Shown: positions 1 through 7,484, numbered from the stretch's first letter. The stretch: DNA of 41,415 nt from an uncultured Sphingorhabdus sp. (GCA_937944295.1 CALDZL010000021.1:1-41415); one strand, 5' to 3'. Notes: generated by a model not told the origin, from the letters alone. Translations and numbers: made by a program.

Positions 1-393
1 TTTGACGAGAGAATTTTTGAAGCGCGTAACATTGAAGAAGTTTCCATTGGTGATTATATTTTATCAGGCGGTGAAATGGCGGCCTTGATATTATTAGATG
101 CTTGCATTCGTCTGCTTCCTGACGTAATGGGCCATGCTTCTAGTGGTGATGAAGAGTCGTTCGAAAACGGATTGCTTGAATATCCTCATTATACTCGGCC
201 CATTGAATGGGAAGGACGTATTATCCCTGAAGTGCTGCGATCGGGGGATCATGCGAAAATTGCGGCTTGGCGCCAACAGGCATCAGAAGCAATTACACGG
301 TCACGGCGGCCTGATCTTTGGAAATGTCATCGGGACGTTTCGGACAGTTCGCCCTCTGATGTGCGGCAAAAGAATAAGGAAGATGGGTCATGA
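1..393 (+). CDS. trmD: tRNA (guanine-N1)-methyltransferase TrmD, C-terminal part (5' end outside window)
   Basis: The reading frame is open from base 1 and gives the last 130 residues of TrmD, the SPOUT-class enzyme that methylates G37 of tRNA at N1 using S-adenosylmethionine. The fragment opens with [10 protein letters not shown], followed by [13 protein letters not shown], the conserved stretch forming the knotted SAM site, then the C-terminal helical domain with the PHYTRP tract. The stop overlaps the start of rplS by 4 bases (ATGA), so the two are translationally coupled, as in the common rpsP-rimM-trmD-rplS operon. The N-terminal half lies upstream of the window. There is no sign of damage. 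Confidence 0.96.
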   Translation, partial: FDERIFEARNIEEVSIGDYILSGGEMAALILLDACIRLLPDVMGHASSGDEESFENGLLEYPHYTRPIEWEGRIIPEVLRSGDHAKIAAWRQQASEAITRSRRPDLWKCHRDVSDSSPSDVRQKNKEDGS

Positions 394-776
394 ACCTCAT
401 CCAGACATTGGAAAAAGAAGCGATTGCCGATTTGGCCGCTAAAAAAGATATTCCCGACTTTAAAGCGGGTGACACAGTGCGCATTGGTGTGCGCGTTGTC
501 GAGGGCGAGAGAAGCCGCGTACAGAATTTTGAAGGCGTGTGTATTGCGCGAAGCAACCGTGGGTTAAATTCAAACTTCACCGTGCGTAAAATTTCATTCG
601 GTGAAGGCGTTGAACGTGTGTTCCCGCTTTATACGCCCAATGTTGAGAGCATTACCGTTGTACGCCGTGGTGTTGTTCGCCGTGCGAAACTCTATTATTT
701 GCGTGGACGTACGGGTAAGGCTGCTCGTATTGCCGAGCGCCGTGATAATAAACCGGCGGATAAAGCCGCAAAATAA
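390..776 (+). CDS. rplS: 50S ribosomal protein L19
   Basis: This gene encodes 128 residues, the normal length for alphaproteobacterial L19, a large-subunit protein at the 30S-50S interface. Recognisable parts are the N-terminal [19 protein letters not shown], the [12 protein letters not shown] strand and the [19 protein letters not shown] block, with a basic Lys/Ala-rich tail. The ATG overlaps the trmD stop and is served by AAGGA at 376-380, 9 bases upstream. A hairpin terminator follows, which makes rplS the last gene of its operon. Confidence 0.97.
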   Translation: MNLIQTLEKEAIADLAAKKDIPDFKAGDTVRIGVRVVEGERSRVQNFEGVCIARSNRGLNSNFTVRKISFGEGVERVFPLYTPNVESITVVRRGVVRRAKLYYLRGRTGKAARIAERRDNKPADKAAK

Positions 777-800
777 ACAAAATTCATTATATTGTTTAGG

Positions 801-830
801 CAGCCGGCTCATAGGATGACCGGCTGTTTT
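801..830 (+). terminator. Rho-independent terminator after rplS
   Basis: CAGCCGG (801-807) pairs perfectly with CCGGCTG (820-826) across a 12-base loop and is followed by TTTT and then CATTTT. It lies 24 bases after the rplS stop and ends 25 bases before asd, so it separates the two transcription units. Confidence 0.85.
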
Positions 831-854
831 CATTTTGGACATAGGAAAAGTATC

Positions 855-1880
855 ATGGGTTACAAAATAGCTGTTGTAGGAGCGACTGGTAATGTTGGTC
901 GCGAAATGCTGAATATCTTGGCGGAACGCGAATTTCCAATTGAAGAAATTGCTGCTGTGGCATCACCTGCTTCGCAAGGACGGAAAATTGATTTTGGCGA
1001 TTCTGGCAAAGAGTTAAAAGTCCATAATATTGAGCATTTTGATTTTACGGGCTGGGATATGGCACTGTTTGCTGCAGGTAGCGGTCCGACCAAGATTTAT
1101 GCACCCAAAGCAGCAGCAGCGGGCTGTACGGTTATCGATAATAGTTCGCTCTATCGCATGGACCCTGATGTGCCGCTTATCGTGCCCGAGGTGAACCCCG
1201 ATGCGATTGATGGTTATAAAGTCAAAAATATCATTGCTAACCCAAATTGCTCAACCGCGCAGATGATGGTGGCGTTAAAGCCGCTTCATGATGCTGCCAC
1301 AATTAAACGCGTGGTGGTTTCAACCTATCAATCAGTCTCTGGTGCGGGTAAAGGCGGCATGGATGAATTGTTTGAGCAGTCACGGGCGATTTTTGTCGGT
1401 GATCCAAAGGACAATGAAGTGTTCACCAAACAGATCGCTTTTAATGTGATACCGCATATTGATGTATTTTTGGATGATGGTTCCACCAAAGAAGAATGGA
1501 AAATGGTGGTGGAAACCAAAAAAATTCTTGATCCTAAAATCAAAGTGACGGCGACTTGTGTTCGTGTTCCTGTATTTGTGGGACATAGCGAATCTATCAA
1601 TTTGGAATTTGAAAAAGAAATATCAGCCGAAAAGGCACAGGATATTTTGCGCGAATCCCCTGGCATCATGTTGGTCGATAAACGGGAAGATGAAGGCTAT
1701 ACCACGCCTGTTGAATGCGTTGGTGATAGCGCCACCTATATCAGCCGCGTACGCGAAGACTCAACGGTTGAAAATGGTTTGAATATTTGGTGTGTTTCTG
1801 ATAATCTGCGCAAGGGCGCTGCACTAAATGCGGTTCAGATTGCAGAACTATTGGGCCGTAAGCATCTTAAAAAAGGATAG
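855..1880 (+). CDS. asd: aspartate-semialdehyde dehydrogenase
   Basis: The 341-residue enzyme reduces L-aspartyl-4-phosphate to aspartate semialdehyde with NADPH in the cytoplasm, feeding lysine/diaminopimelate, threonine and methionine synthesis. The N-terminal dinucleotide-binding motif GATGNVG is at residues 9-15. The catalytic cysteine is Cys132 in NPNCSTAQ, and the later GAGKGGMDEL tract is also typical. The frame stays open upstream to 792, but that extension runs through the rplS terminator. The ATG at 855 has AGGA at 843-846, 8 bases upstream, and gives the family's usual MGYKIAVVGATG start. The gene stands alone, with about 250 bases before the next CDS. Confidence 0.97.
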   Translation: MGYKIAVVGATGNVGREMLNILAEREFPIEEIAAVASPASQGRKIDFGDSGKELKVHNIEHFDFTGWDMALFAAGSGPTKIYAPKAAAAGCTVIDNSSLYRMDPDVPLIVPEVNPDAIDGYKVKNIIANPNCSTAQMMVALKPLHDAATIKRVVVSTYQSVSGAGKGGMDELFEQSRAIFVGDPKDNEVFTKQIAFNVIPHIDVFLDDGSTKEEWKMVVETKKILDPKIKVTATCVRVPVFVGHSESINLEFEKEISAEKAQDILRESPGIMLVDKREDEGYTTPVECVGDSATYISRVREDSTVENGLNIWCVSDNLRKGAALNAVQIAELLGRKHLKKG

Positions 1881-2001
1881 TGTTATTGTAAATATTTTAT
1901 GTTATTTTGATTAATTTATTGAAAAACTTGGTTAATATAGTAAGGAAATGACTCAACCAACTTGTCGATAATCTTTACAAAAATATTTTTTGGTTCATAT
2001 T

Positions 2002-2018
2002 ATTTATCGTTAATAAAT
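2002..2018. repeat. AT-rich inverted repeat upstream of the sigma-54 promoter
   Basis: ATTTAT (2002-2007) and ATAAAT (2013-2018) are inverted around CGTTA, about 36 bases before the -24 element. Enhancer sites for sigma-54 activators lie upstream of the promoter, usually further away, so this is only a candidate. The region is AT-rich and such repeats arise easily by chance. Confidence 0.25.
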
Positions 2019-2053
2019 AATTAATACATTGTAATTAAAGGATAATTATAAAA

Positions 2054-2069
2054 TGGCACAACCATTGCA
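2054..2069 (+). promoter_or_regulatory. sigma-54 (-24/-12) promoter of the PEP-CTERM protein gene
   Basis: TGGCAC at 2054-2059, five bases, then TTGCA at 2065-2069. This matches the RpoN consensus TGGCAC-N5-TTGCA, with the invariant GG (2055-2056) and GC (2067-2068) exactly 12 bases apart. Transcription would start near 2079-2080, leaving a leader of about 55 bases. PEP-CTERM genes in several bacteria are known to be controlled by the NtrC-like activator PrsR with sigma-54, which fits this location. The activator itself is not in the window. Confidence 0.78.
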
Positions 2070-2134
2070 AATTGTGCTACCAAGCAATGATACTGTTTAG
2101 TTAGATTGCTGTTATTGAAACAAGGAAGTCTATA

Positions 2135-2752
2135 ATGAAAAAATTCAAATCTCTCAAAATCGCAGCCATAGTAGCAGCAACATCACTAACAACAATGGCA
2201 CATGCACAAGTGTTTAGCTACAACACAACTCTAGGCGGTAACCCTGTTGTTCTCAGTGTCGATACAAATAATGGCACTGCCAGCTACACTGGTTCTGGTA
2301 CAAATGCTACTTTCACAGGTGCAGATTTCTCAAGCTTTAATCCCGCAGATCCAAGGGGTAACTTTACATTTACAGGTGCATCTGGTGTAATTAACAATGC
2401 AGGTACTAATTTAACACCTGACGCATTAGGTGGAGGTGCACCTCGTATTATTTTTAACTCTAGCGGCACAACACAATTATGGGTTCGCGCACTTGATCCT
2501 TCTGGTACGCCTGCACCATTCGACCTTCCTGGTTCATTCTCACCTCTACCGCCGTCATCAACCAGTTCTGGTGGTTTAAGCAGCACTGGTGGTTTCGGTG
2601 GCAGCGGCGGTTCTAGCGTTCCAACTGGCGGTTCTTCATCAGGCGGCTCTTCATCTGGTGGCGGTACATCCGTTCCTGCACCAGGCATATTGGGATTATT
2701 AGGCTTAGGCCTTGCTGGTTTGGCATTTGGCCGTCGCCGCAAAAAATCTTAA
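2135..2752 (+). CDS. secreted PEP-CTERM-type sorting-domain protein, function unknown
   Basis: The 205-residue protein has a Sec signal peptide (MKKFKSLK, a hydrophobic core, cleavage predicted after AHA about residue 24). A Thr/Asn/Gly-rich body with no recognised domain follows, then a Ser/Gly linker. The C-terminus is a classic tripartite sorting signal: VPAPG, a hydrophobic segment (ILGLLGLGLAGLAFG) and the basic tail RRRKKS. Such tails are recognised by exosortases in bacteria that make exopolysaccharide, and the proteins are processed and exported to the surface or matrix. The motif is VPAP rather than VPEP. The ATG has AAGGAAG at 2122-2128. A sigma-54 promoter lies upstream and a terminator follows, so it is monocistronic. 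No exosortase is present nearby. Confidence 0.85.
   Translation: MKKFKSLKIAAIVAATSLTTMAHAQVFSYNTTLGGNPVVLSVDTNNGTASYTGSGTNATFTGADFSSFNPADPRGNFTFTGASGVINNAGTNLTPDALGGGAPRIIFNSSGTTQLWVRALDPSGTPAPFDLPGSFSPLPPSSTSSGGLSSTGGFGGSGGSSVPTGGSSSGGSSSGGGTSVPAPGILGLLGLGLAGLAFGRRRKKS
2627..2671 (+). repeat. three in-frame 15-base repeats in the Ser/Gly linker
   Basis: Three consecutive 15-base units (2627-2641, 2642-2656, 2657-2671) encode GGSSS, GGSSS and GGGTS directly before the sorting motif. The first two differ at two bases. The arrangement suggests linker length can change by unit duplication or loss. Confidence 0.7.
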
Positions 2753-2773
2753 TAAAATCATATTTAATATTAA

Positions 2774-2800
2774 GGGCTGCCATCTGGCGGCCCTTTTTGT
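2774..2800 (+). terminator. Rho-independent terminator after the PEP-CTERM gene
   Basis: GGGCTGCC (2774-2781) pairs with GGCGGCCC (2786-2793), with one G-U pair, around an ATCT loop, and is followed by TTTTTGTTTT. It begins 22 bases after the stop codon. Confidence 0.9.
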
Positions 2801-2837
2801 TTTGCAAGCCCACAATAATTTATGCATAGTAAGTCCT

Positions 2838-3491
2838 ATGACAATAGAAGCAGAATTATTTTGGTCCTTTCGATCACCCTATAGCTATTTGGCGACGCAA
2901 CGTTATAAAGATATGGCGGATCAATATGATCTAAATATTAAATTGCGCCCAGTATATCCACTGGCAATTCGCAAAGCCGATTTTTTTGAGAAAAATCATC
3001 CCAATTGGATCGGCTATACAATGCGTGATATGATACGCGTTGCTCAATATTATAACATACCCTTTGCCATACCTAAGCCAGATCCCATTGTGCAAAATTT
3101 GATGACGCGAGAAATATCAGCGGATCAACCCTATATCTATCGTTTAACCCGTTTGGGACAATGTGCGGCAAGGCAGGGCAAAAGCCTGAAATTCTGTAAC
3201 AATGTTTCTAAATTAATTTGGGGCGGCACCAAAGATTGGGATAAAGGGGGGCATCTTCGTAATGCTGCTGTTGACGCGGGGTTAGATTTTGATGCTATGG
3301 AAACCGAAACCGAAAATGATGCTGAAAAATTAGATGCAGAAATCTCTGCTAACCAAGATGCTTTGGAAGCAGCAGGCCATTGGGGAGTGCCCTCTCTTAT
3401 TGTTGAGAATGAACCATTTTTTGGTCAAGACCGTATCGAAATGGCATTATGGCGCATGAATCAGTTGGGTCTAAAGTCAAGGAAAAGCTGA
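2838..3491 (+). CDS. 2-hydroxychromene-2-carboxylate isomerase-like protein (DsbA-fold, GST kappa-like)
   Basis: The 217-residue protein has the thioredoxin/DsbA-like fold of the HCCA isomerase / GST-kappa family. Members of this family are glutathione-dependent and some act in naphthalene catabolism, but many have unknown substrates. The N-terminal FWSFRSPYSYLA places the family's active-site serine near residue 13. The central helical insertion and the C-terminal GHWGVPSLIVENEPFFGQDR, with the cis-proline loop and FxGQDR signature, agree with the family. The frame is open upstream to 2712, but that part overlaps the previous gene and its terminator, so ATG 2838 is preferred although its Shine-Dalgarno is weak. 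It heads a three-gene run with the hydrolase 1 base downstream. The substrate is not deducible. Confidence 0.85.
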   Translation: MTIEAELFWSFRSPYSYLATQRYKDMADQYDLNIKLRPVYPLAIRKADFFEKNHPNWIGYTMRDMIRVAQYYNIPFAIPKPDPIVQNLMTREISADQPYIYRLTRLGQCAARQGKSLKFCNNVSKLIWGGTKDWDKGGHLRNAAVDAGLDFDAMETETENDAEKLDAEISANQDALEAAGHWGVPSLIVENEPFFGQDRIEMALWRMNQLGLKSRKS

Positions 3492-3492
3492 A

Positions 3493-4254
3493 TTGAACTT
3501 AAAATCCTCTGATTTCAAATCCTTTGATGGTGTTACGCTGAAAGTGCATGAAATGGGTGAGGGGAAACCTTTGCTTTTGCTGCATGGCTTATTTTCCAAT
3601 GCGCATGTCAATTGGATCAAATATGGTCATGCTGAAACATTGGTTAAGGCTGGTTTTCATCTTTTTATGCCTGATTTTAGGGCGCATGGTGATAGTGGAG
3701 CACCGCACGCAGCAGAATTTTACCCCGAAAATGTCATCATAAAAGATATGGAAGCCTTAATGGCTCATTTAGATTTGCAGGTTTATTATCTTGCAGGTTT
3801 TTCTCTGGGTGCCAGAACATGTGCAAAATTAGTGATTAATGGGGCGCGTCCCAAACGTATGGCATTGTGCGGGATGGGGTGGGAAGGTCTTAATGGATGG
3901 GGCAATAGACGCGATTTCTTTTTGGAATGTGTGCGCCATTATCATGATGTCAAACGTGGAGATGATTATTATTTCCCTGTGCAATTTATGAAAACTACAG
4001 GCATAGATCCTATTGCGGCGGAACATTTGCTGCTTAGTTTTGCTGATCTTGATACTGATATTTTGCGCGAAGTTGATATTCCCACGCTTGTTATATGCGG
4101 TGACAAAGATCAGGATAATGGCTCTGGGCCTCTATTGGCGGATAAATTAAAAAATAGCCAATTTGCAGAAATTTCTGGTAATCATATGTCATCAGTGACG
4201 CAAAAAGCATTGGGTGAAAAAATCGCTCAATTTTTTAATGAGGATGGAGTGTGA
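3493..4254 (+). CDS. alpha/beta hydrolase
   Basis: The 253-residue enzyme has the alpha/beta-hydrolase fold. HG of the oxyanion region is in LLLLHGLFSNA (about residues 27-37). The nucleophile is Ser104 in GFSLGA, the acid is probably Asp204 in CGDKD, and the base is His231 in GNHMS. There is no signal peptide, so it is cytoplasmic. The start appears to be TTG at 3493, with AAGGA at 3479-3483 nine bases upstream. The first internal ATG would cut off the conserved FDGVTLKVHEMG strand. It follows the isomerase-like gene by 1 base and overlaps the next gene by 4 bases, implying one transcript. The natural substrate is unknown. Confidence 0.88.
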   Translation: MNLKSSDFKSFDGVTLKVHEMGEGKPLLLLHGLFSNAHVNWIKYGHAETLVKAGFHLFMPDFRAHGDSGAPHAAEFYPENVIIKDMEALMAHLDLQVYYLAGFSLGARTCAKLVINGARPKRMALCGMGWEGLNGWGNRRDFFLECVRHYHDVKRGDDYYFPVQFMKTTGIDPIAAEHLLLSFADLDTDILREVDIPTLVICGDKDQDNGSGPLLADKLKNSQFAEISGNHMSSVTQKALGEKIAQFFNEDGV

Positions 4255-4772
4255 AAGATTTTGCGCTCAAAAATTTTCTGCGGTTTTGGCTTTGCGGAAT
4301 TATATTATTAATAGTGATGATCTTTGGTAATTTACTGCTTATTACCGATGTCTCCCCAATGGCTATCAGCGACCATCAAAGCGCAGGTTCGGCAGCAAAA
4401 ATCAATGAAATCCAACTCGCATGGGAAGTCGGCGGTTTAACTCTATATGCAAAGATCAGCATGATTATAGATTTACTCTTTATCGGAATATATTCATTAG
4501 GCGCACTATGCGGCGGCATATTGCTGCGCTATGATAAGCGTTTATCTGTGCAGCGCATTGGAGCATTGGTGATTGCAGCGGCTGTGATTTTTTGTGTTAC
4601 AGATTATGTCGAGACCATTGCGCAAGTCATCCAACTATTTTCTATGCAAGGCTCTAATTCTCTAGCATCGACAGCGGCAATGGTCGGGCCTGCCAAGAGC
4701 ATAGCATTTTTGACGACTGTGCTAGGTTTGCTTGGAATAATATTGTGGGATAAGTTCAAAAAGAAAGTATGA
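4251..4772 (+). CDS. four-helix membrane protein of unknown function
   Basis: I do not recognise a family for these 173 residues. Four hydrophobic segments are visible at about residues 9-31, 62-90, 102-128 and 147-166, with a polar loop of about 30 residues between the first two and a basic tail (DKFKKKV). This is the shape of a small inner-membrane protein. Translation starts at GTG 4251, which overlaps the hydrolase stop (GTGA), so expression is coupled to the two upstream genes. Nothing downstream belongs to the operon, and about 100 bases separate it from the peptidase gene. No catalytic motif is visible. Confidence 0.75.
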   Translation: MKDFALKNFLRFWLCGIILLIVMIFGNLLLITDVSPMAISDHQSAGSAAKINEIQLAWEVGGLTLYAKISMIIDLLFIGIYSLGALCGGILLRYDKRLSVQRIGALVIAAAVIFCVTDYVETIAQVIQLFSMQGSNSLASTAAMVGPAKSIAFLTTVLGLLGIILWDKFKKKV

Positions 4773-4831
4773 ATATCATTTTCGATTTCTCATATTGTCT
4801 TAATCCTTGACCAAGTCGATAATAAGTTACA

Positions 4832-4848
4832 TTTCATACTATATGAAA
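4832..4848. repeat. inverted repeat upstream of the M2 peptidase gene
   Basis: TTTCATA (4832-4838) and TATGAAA (4842-4848) form perfect 7-base arms around CTA, ending 26 bases before the preferred peptidase start. The position suits an operator or a short leader hairpin. No regulator is identifiable. Confidence 0.4.
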
Positions 4849-4874
4849 ATAAAACCATTGAATGGAGAATGAGG

Positions 4875-6728
4875 ATGAAAAATTGGATTTCATTAGGTGC
4901 TTTGGCAATAGCAAGCCTAACAATTAGCGGTTGCAAGAAAGTTGATAATGCTAATACTGCCAGTAGCTATAGTTCAGGCGCAAGTACCAAAATTGAAGCC
5001 AGCAGCGCGGAAGACTTTGTTCAGCAAGCTGAGCAGCGATTATTCGATTTTTCAACCCATGCATCCAAAATATATTGGATTAATGCGACCTATATTACCG
5101 AGGATAGTGATGCTTTAGCGGCCAAAGTTGGTGCAGAAGGTACAAAAATGTCGGTTGATTTTGCTCTGCAGGCGGCTGAATTTGCTAAAGAAGAAGGGCT
5201 TGATCCTGTCATTAAGCGCAAATTGGATATATTGCGTGGCGGCATTGTGCTGCCAGCGCCAACAACAGCGGGTGCAGCGGATGAACTGAGCAAGATAGCC
5301 ACAGATTTAAATTCCCAATATGGCAAAGGCAAAGGCGTTCTGCGCGGTGAAGAAATTAATGGTAGCGATATTGAAGCGGCTATGGGAACGAATCGTAATC
5401 CACAAGAGCTCAAAGAAATGTGGACAAGCTGGCACACTAATGTTGGTGGCCCAATGCGTGATGATTATAGCCGTATGGTTGAAATCGCCAATGAAGGTGC
5501 AGCAGAACTTGGCTTTGCTGATACGGGCGCTATGTGGCGGTCCAACTATGATATGCCAGCCGAAGAATTTGCCGAAACAATGGACAAATTATGGCTAGAT
5601 GTAAAGCCGCTCTATGATGAATTACATACTTATGTTCGCGGTAAATTAAATGAAAAATATGGCGATGCTGTCCAAGCCAAAACAGGGCCTATTCGCGCCG
5701 ATTTGCTTGGGAATATGTGGGCGCAGGAATGGGGCAATATCTATGATATCGTTGCGCCCGAAGGGGCTGGTGATATTGGTTATGATTTAACTGATTTATT
5801 GGTCCAAAAAGATTATGATGCGATCAAAATGGTTCGTACAGGTGAGAAATTCTTTTCATCGCTTGGTTTTGACCCACTGCCAGAGACATTCTACCAACGC
5901 TCACAATTTGTAAAGCCAGCGGACCGTGAAGTGGTATGTCATGCATCGGCATGGGATATAGATAATAAAGACGATATTCGTATCAAAATGTGCATCAAAA
6001 TTAATGGTGATGATTTTATCACCGTTCATCATGAATTGGGTCATAATTATTATCAACGCGCTTATAAAGAACAGAGTTATCTGCATCTGAATGGGGCTAA
6101 TGATGGCTTTCATGAAGCCATTGGCGATATGCTCGCGCTTTCTATTACACCCGATTATCTGGTGAAAATTAATTTACTGGATCAGAGCAAAGTCCCTGGA
6201 GCCAACAAAGACACAGGATTATTGTTGCGCCAAGCTATGGATAAGGTGGCTTTTCTACCTTTTGGTTTGCTCGTCGATAAATGGCGTTGGGGCGTATTTT
6301 CGGGAGAGATTAAGCCCGCCGATTATAATGAAGCATGGCATGATTTAAAACGTGAATATCAAGGTATCATGCCGCCTGTTGAGCGCTCAGCGGATGCTTT
6401 TGATCCAGGCGCTAAATATCATATACCTGGCAATACGCCTTATGCGCGCTATTTCTTGGCGCGTATTTTACAGTTCCAATTCTATAAAGCCGCATGCGAT
6501 GCCGCAGGATGGGAAGGGCCGCTGCACCGCTGTTCCTTCTATGATAATAAAGAAGTCGGCAGCAAACTGAATGCTATGCTAGAGCTTGGCGCGTCGAAGC
6601 CTTGGCCCGATGCGCTCGAGGAATTTACGGGGACACGCGAAATGTCAGGTAAGGCAATGCTGGAATATTTTAAACCTTTGCAAGATTGGCTTAAAGAGCA
6701 GAATAAAGGAAAAACAAAAGGCTGGTAA
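4875..6728 (+). CDS. M2-family (angiotensin-converting-enzyme-like) peptidyl-dipeptidase lipoprotein
   Basis: The 617-residue zinc metallopeptidase belongs to the M2 (ACE-like) family, which removes C-terminal dipeptides. The zinc site is HELGH (residues 386-390), with the third ligand Glu414 in NDGFHEAIGDML. The N-terminus is a lipoprotein signal ending in TISGC, so Cys20 should be lipidated and the protein held in the periplasmic face of a membrane. An earlier ATG lies at 4869. The ATG at 4875 is preferred because GGAG at 4864-4867 sits 7 bases ahead of it. The gene is monocistronic, with an inverted repeat upstream and a strong terminator downstream. Its physiological substrate in bacteria is unknown. 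Confidence 0.93.
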   Translation: MKNWISLGALAIASLTISGCKKVDNANTASSYSSGASTKIEASSAEDFVQQAEQRLFDFSTHASKIYWINATYITEDSDALAAKVGAEGTKMSVDFALQAAEFAKEEGLDPVIKRKLDILRGGIVLPAPTTAGAADELSKIATDLNSQYGKGKGVLRGEEINGSDIEAAMGTNRNPQELKEMWTSWHTNVGGPMRDDYSRMVEIANEGAAELGFADTGAMWRSNYDMPAEEFAETMDKLWLDVKPLYDELHTYVRGKLNEKYGDAVQAKTGPIRADLLGNMWAQEWGNIYDIVAPEGAGDIGYDLTDLLVQKDYDAIKMVRTGEKFFSSLGFDPLPETFYQRSQFVKPADREVVCHASAWDIDNKDDIRIKMCIKINGDDFITVHHELGHNYYQRAYKEQSYLHLNGANDGFHEAIGDMLALSITPDYLVKINLLDQSKVPGANKDTGLLLRQAMDKVAFLPFGLLVDKWRWGVFSGEIKPADYNEAWHDLKREYQGIMPPVERSADAFDPGAKYHIPGNTPYARYFLARILQFQFYKAACDAAGWEGPLHRCSFYDNKEVGSKLNAMLELGASKPWPDALEEFTGTREMSGKAMLEYFKPLQDWLKEQNKGKTKGW

Positions 6729-6740
6729 ATTATGCCAGAG

Positions 6741-6767
6741 AAAAGGCGGCATATAGCCGCCTTTTTT
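6741..6767. terminator. Terminator between the convergent M2 peptidase and peroxiredoxin genes
   Basis: AAAGGCGGC (6742-6750) pairs with GCCGCCTTT (6756-6764) around ATATA and is followed by a T run on the plus strand. Read on the minus strand the hairpin is also followed by several T, so it probably serves both convergent genes. Confidence 0.88.
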
Positions 6768-6799
6768 GATTTAAGAATTGGGCTGGAACATAAAAAATT

Positions 6800-7279
6800 T
6801 TATAATTGCTCTAGCATATATTCAGCAGATGATATTTTGAAATCGCCTGGCGCTTCGACATTCAATTGTTCTACCACGCCATCATTAATTACCATAGAAT
6901 AGCGCTGGCCGCGTTTGCCCATACCAAATCCGCTGGCATCCATTTCCAAACCAACGGCAGCAGCAAAATCAGCGTTACCATCCGCGAGCATCTCTATGGC
7001 TTCTGAACCCGCTGCATCATTCCATGCGCCAAGAACGAAGGCATCATTTACTGCTGTACAGGCTATTGCATCTATACCTTTTGCTTTTAATGCATTAGCC
7101 TGTTCAACATAACCAGGTAAATGTTTTGCTGAACATGTGGGTGTAAACGCGCCTGGTACTGAAAAAAGCGCAATTTTTTTGCCTTTAAAATAGTCATTGG
7201 ATGAGATTTGCTCTGGGCCATTTGGTGTGGCTTTGACCAAATTGGTTTCTGGTATTTTACTTCCAATTGCGATGCTCAT
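6800..7279 (-). CDS. peroxiredoxin, Prx5 type
   Basis: The 159-residue thiol peroxidase reduces H2O2 and organic hydroperoxides. The peroxidatic cysteine is Cys49 in PGAFTPTCSAKHLPG, the signature of the Prx5 (AhpE/BAS-like redoxin) group, followed by the family's CTAVNDAFV and GKRGQRYSMVINDG tracts. Another cysteine, Cys74, is in the CTAVND motif. No separate C-terminal resolving cysteine is visible, so recycling probably uses glutathione or another thiol. The frame extends to 7312, but the ATG at 7279 has AAGGAAAG just upstream (complement of about 7284-7291) and gives the normal MSIAIGSKIP start. It is transcribed away from ahcY. Confidence 0.94.
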   Translation of the reverse strand: MSIAIGSKIPETNLVKATPNGPEQISSNDYFKGKKIALFSVPGAFTPTCSAKHLPGYVEQANALKAKGIDAIACTAVNDAFVLGAWNDAAGSEAIEMLADGNADFAAAVGLEMDASGFGMGKRGQRYSMVINDGVVEQLNVEAPGDFKISSAEYMLEQL

Positions 7280-7420
7280 TATGCTTTCCTTTATTAATAA
7301 ATTTTCGATCAAGGGTTTCTATAGGATAGCCTTAATCTTTGTGTAAGTTTCGATAGTGATGACATAGAATGTTATATTGGTAATTCAATGATTGCAAAAT
7401 AACTTTCTTAAATATCTGAA

Positions 7421-7458
7421 ATTATCTTCAATAAACCAAATTATCGTCAATAAACAAA
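7421..7458. repeat. tandem 19-base direct repeat upstream of ahcY
   Basis: Two adjacent 19-base units (7421-7439 and 7440-7458) read ATTATCTTCAATAAACCAA and ATTATCGTCAATAAACAAA. They are identical at 17 of 19 positions and could be a pair of same-facing protein-binding sites. Confidence 0.6.
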
Positions 7459-7475
7459 TGAAGCCTTGGCTTCAT
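7458..7475. repeat. perfect inverted repeat upstream of ahcY
   Basis: ATGAAGCC (7458-7465) and GGCTTCAT (7468-7475) are perfect inverse copies around TT. It is not followed by a T run on the plus strand. On the minus strand it is followed by TTTGTTT, so it could be a weak terminator for minus-strand transcription or an operator. Confidence 0.6.
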
Positions 7476-7484
7476 AAAAATATT

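Noticed and set aside
2053-2100. Short ORF (15 codons) with AAAGGA in front, before the PEP-CTERM gene
   Set aside because: It overlaps the sigma-54 -24/-12 elements and would lie upstream of the predicted transcript start.
2284-2742. 152-codon open frame on the minus strand
   Set aside because: It is an antisense shadow of the Gly/Ser/Pro-rich PEP-CTERM gene, which has a signal peptide, sorting tail, promoter and terminator.
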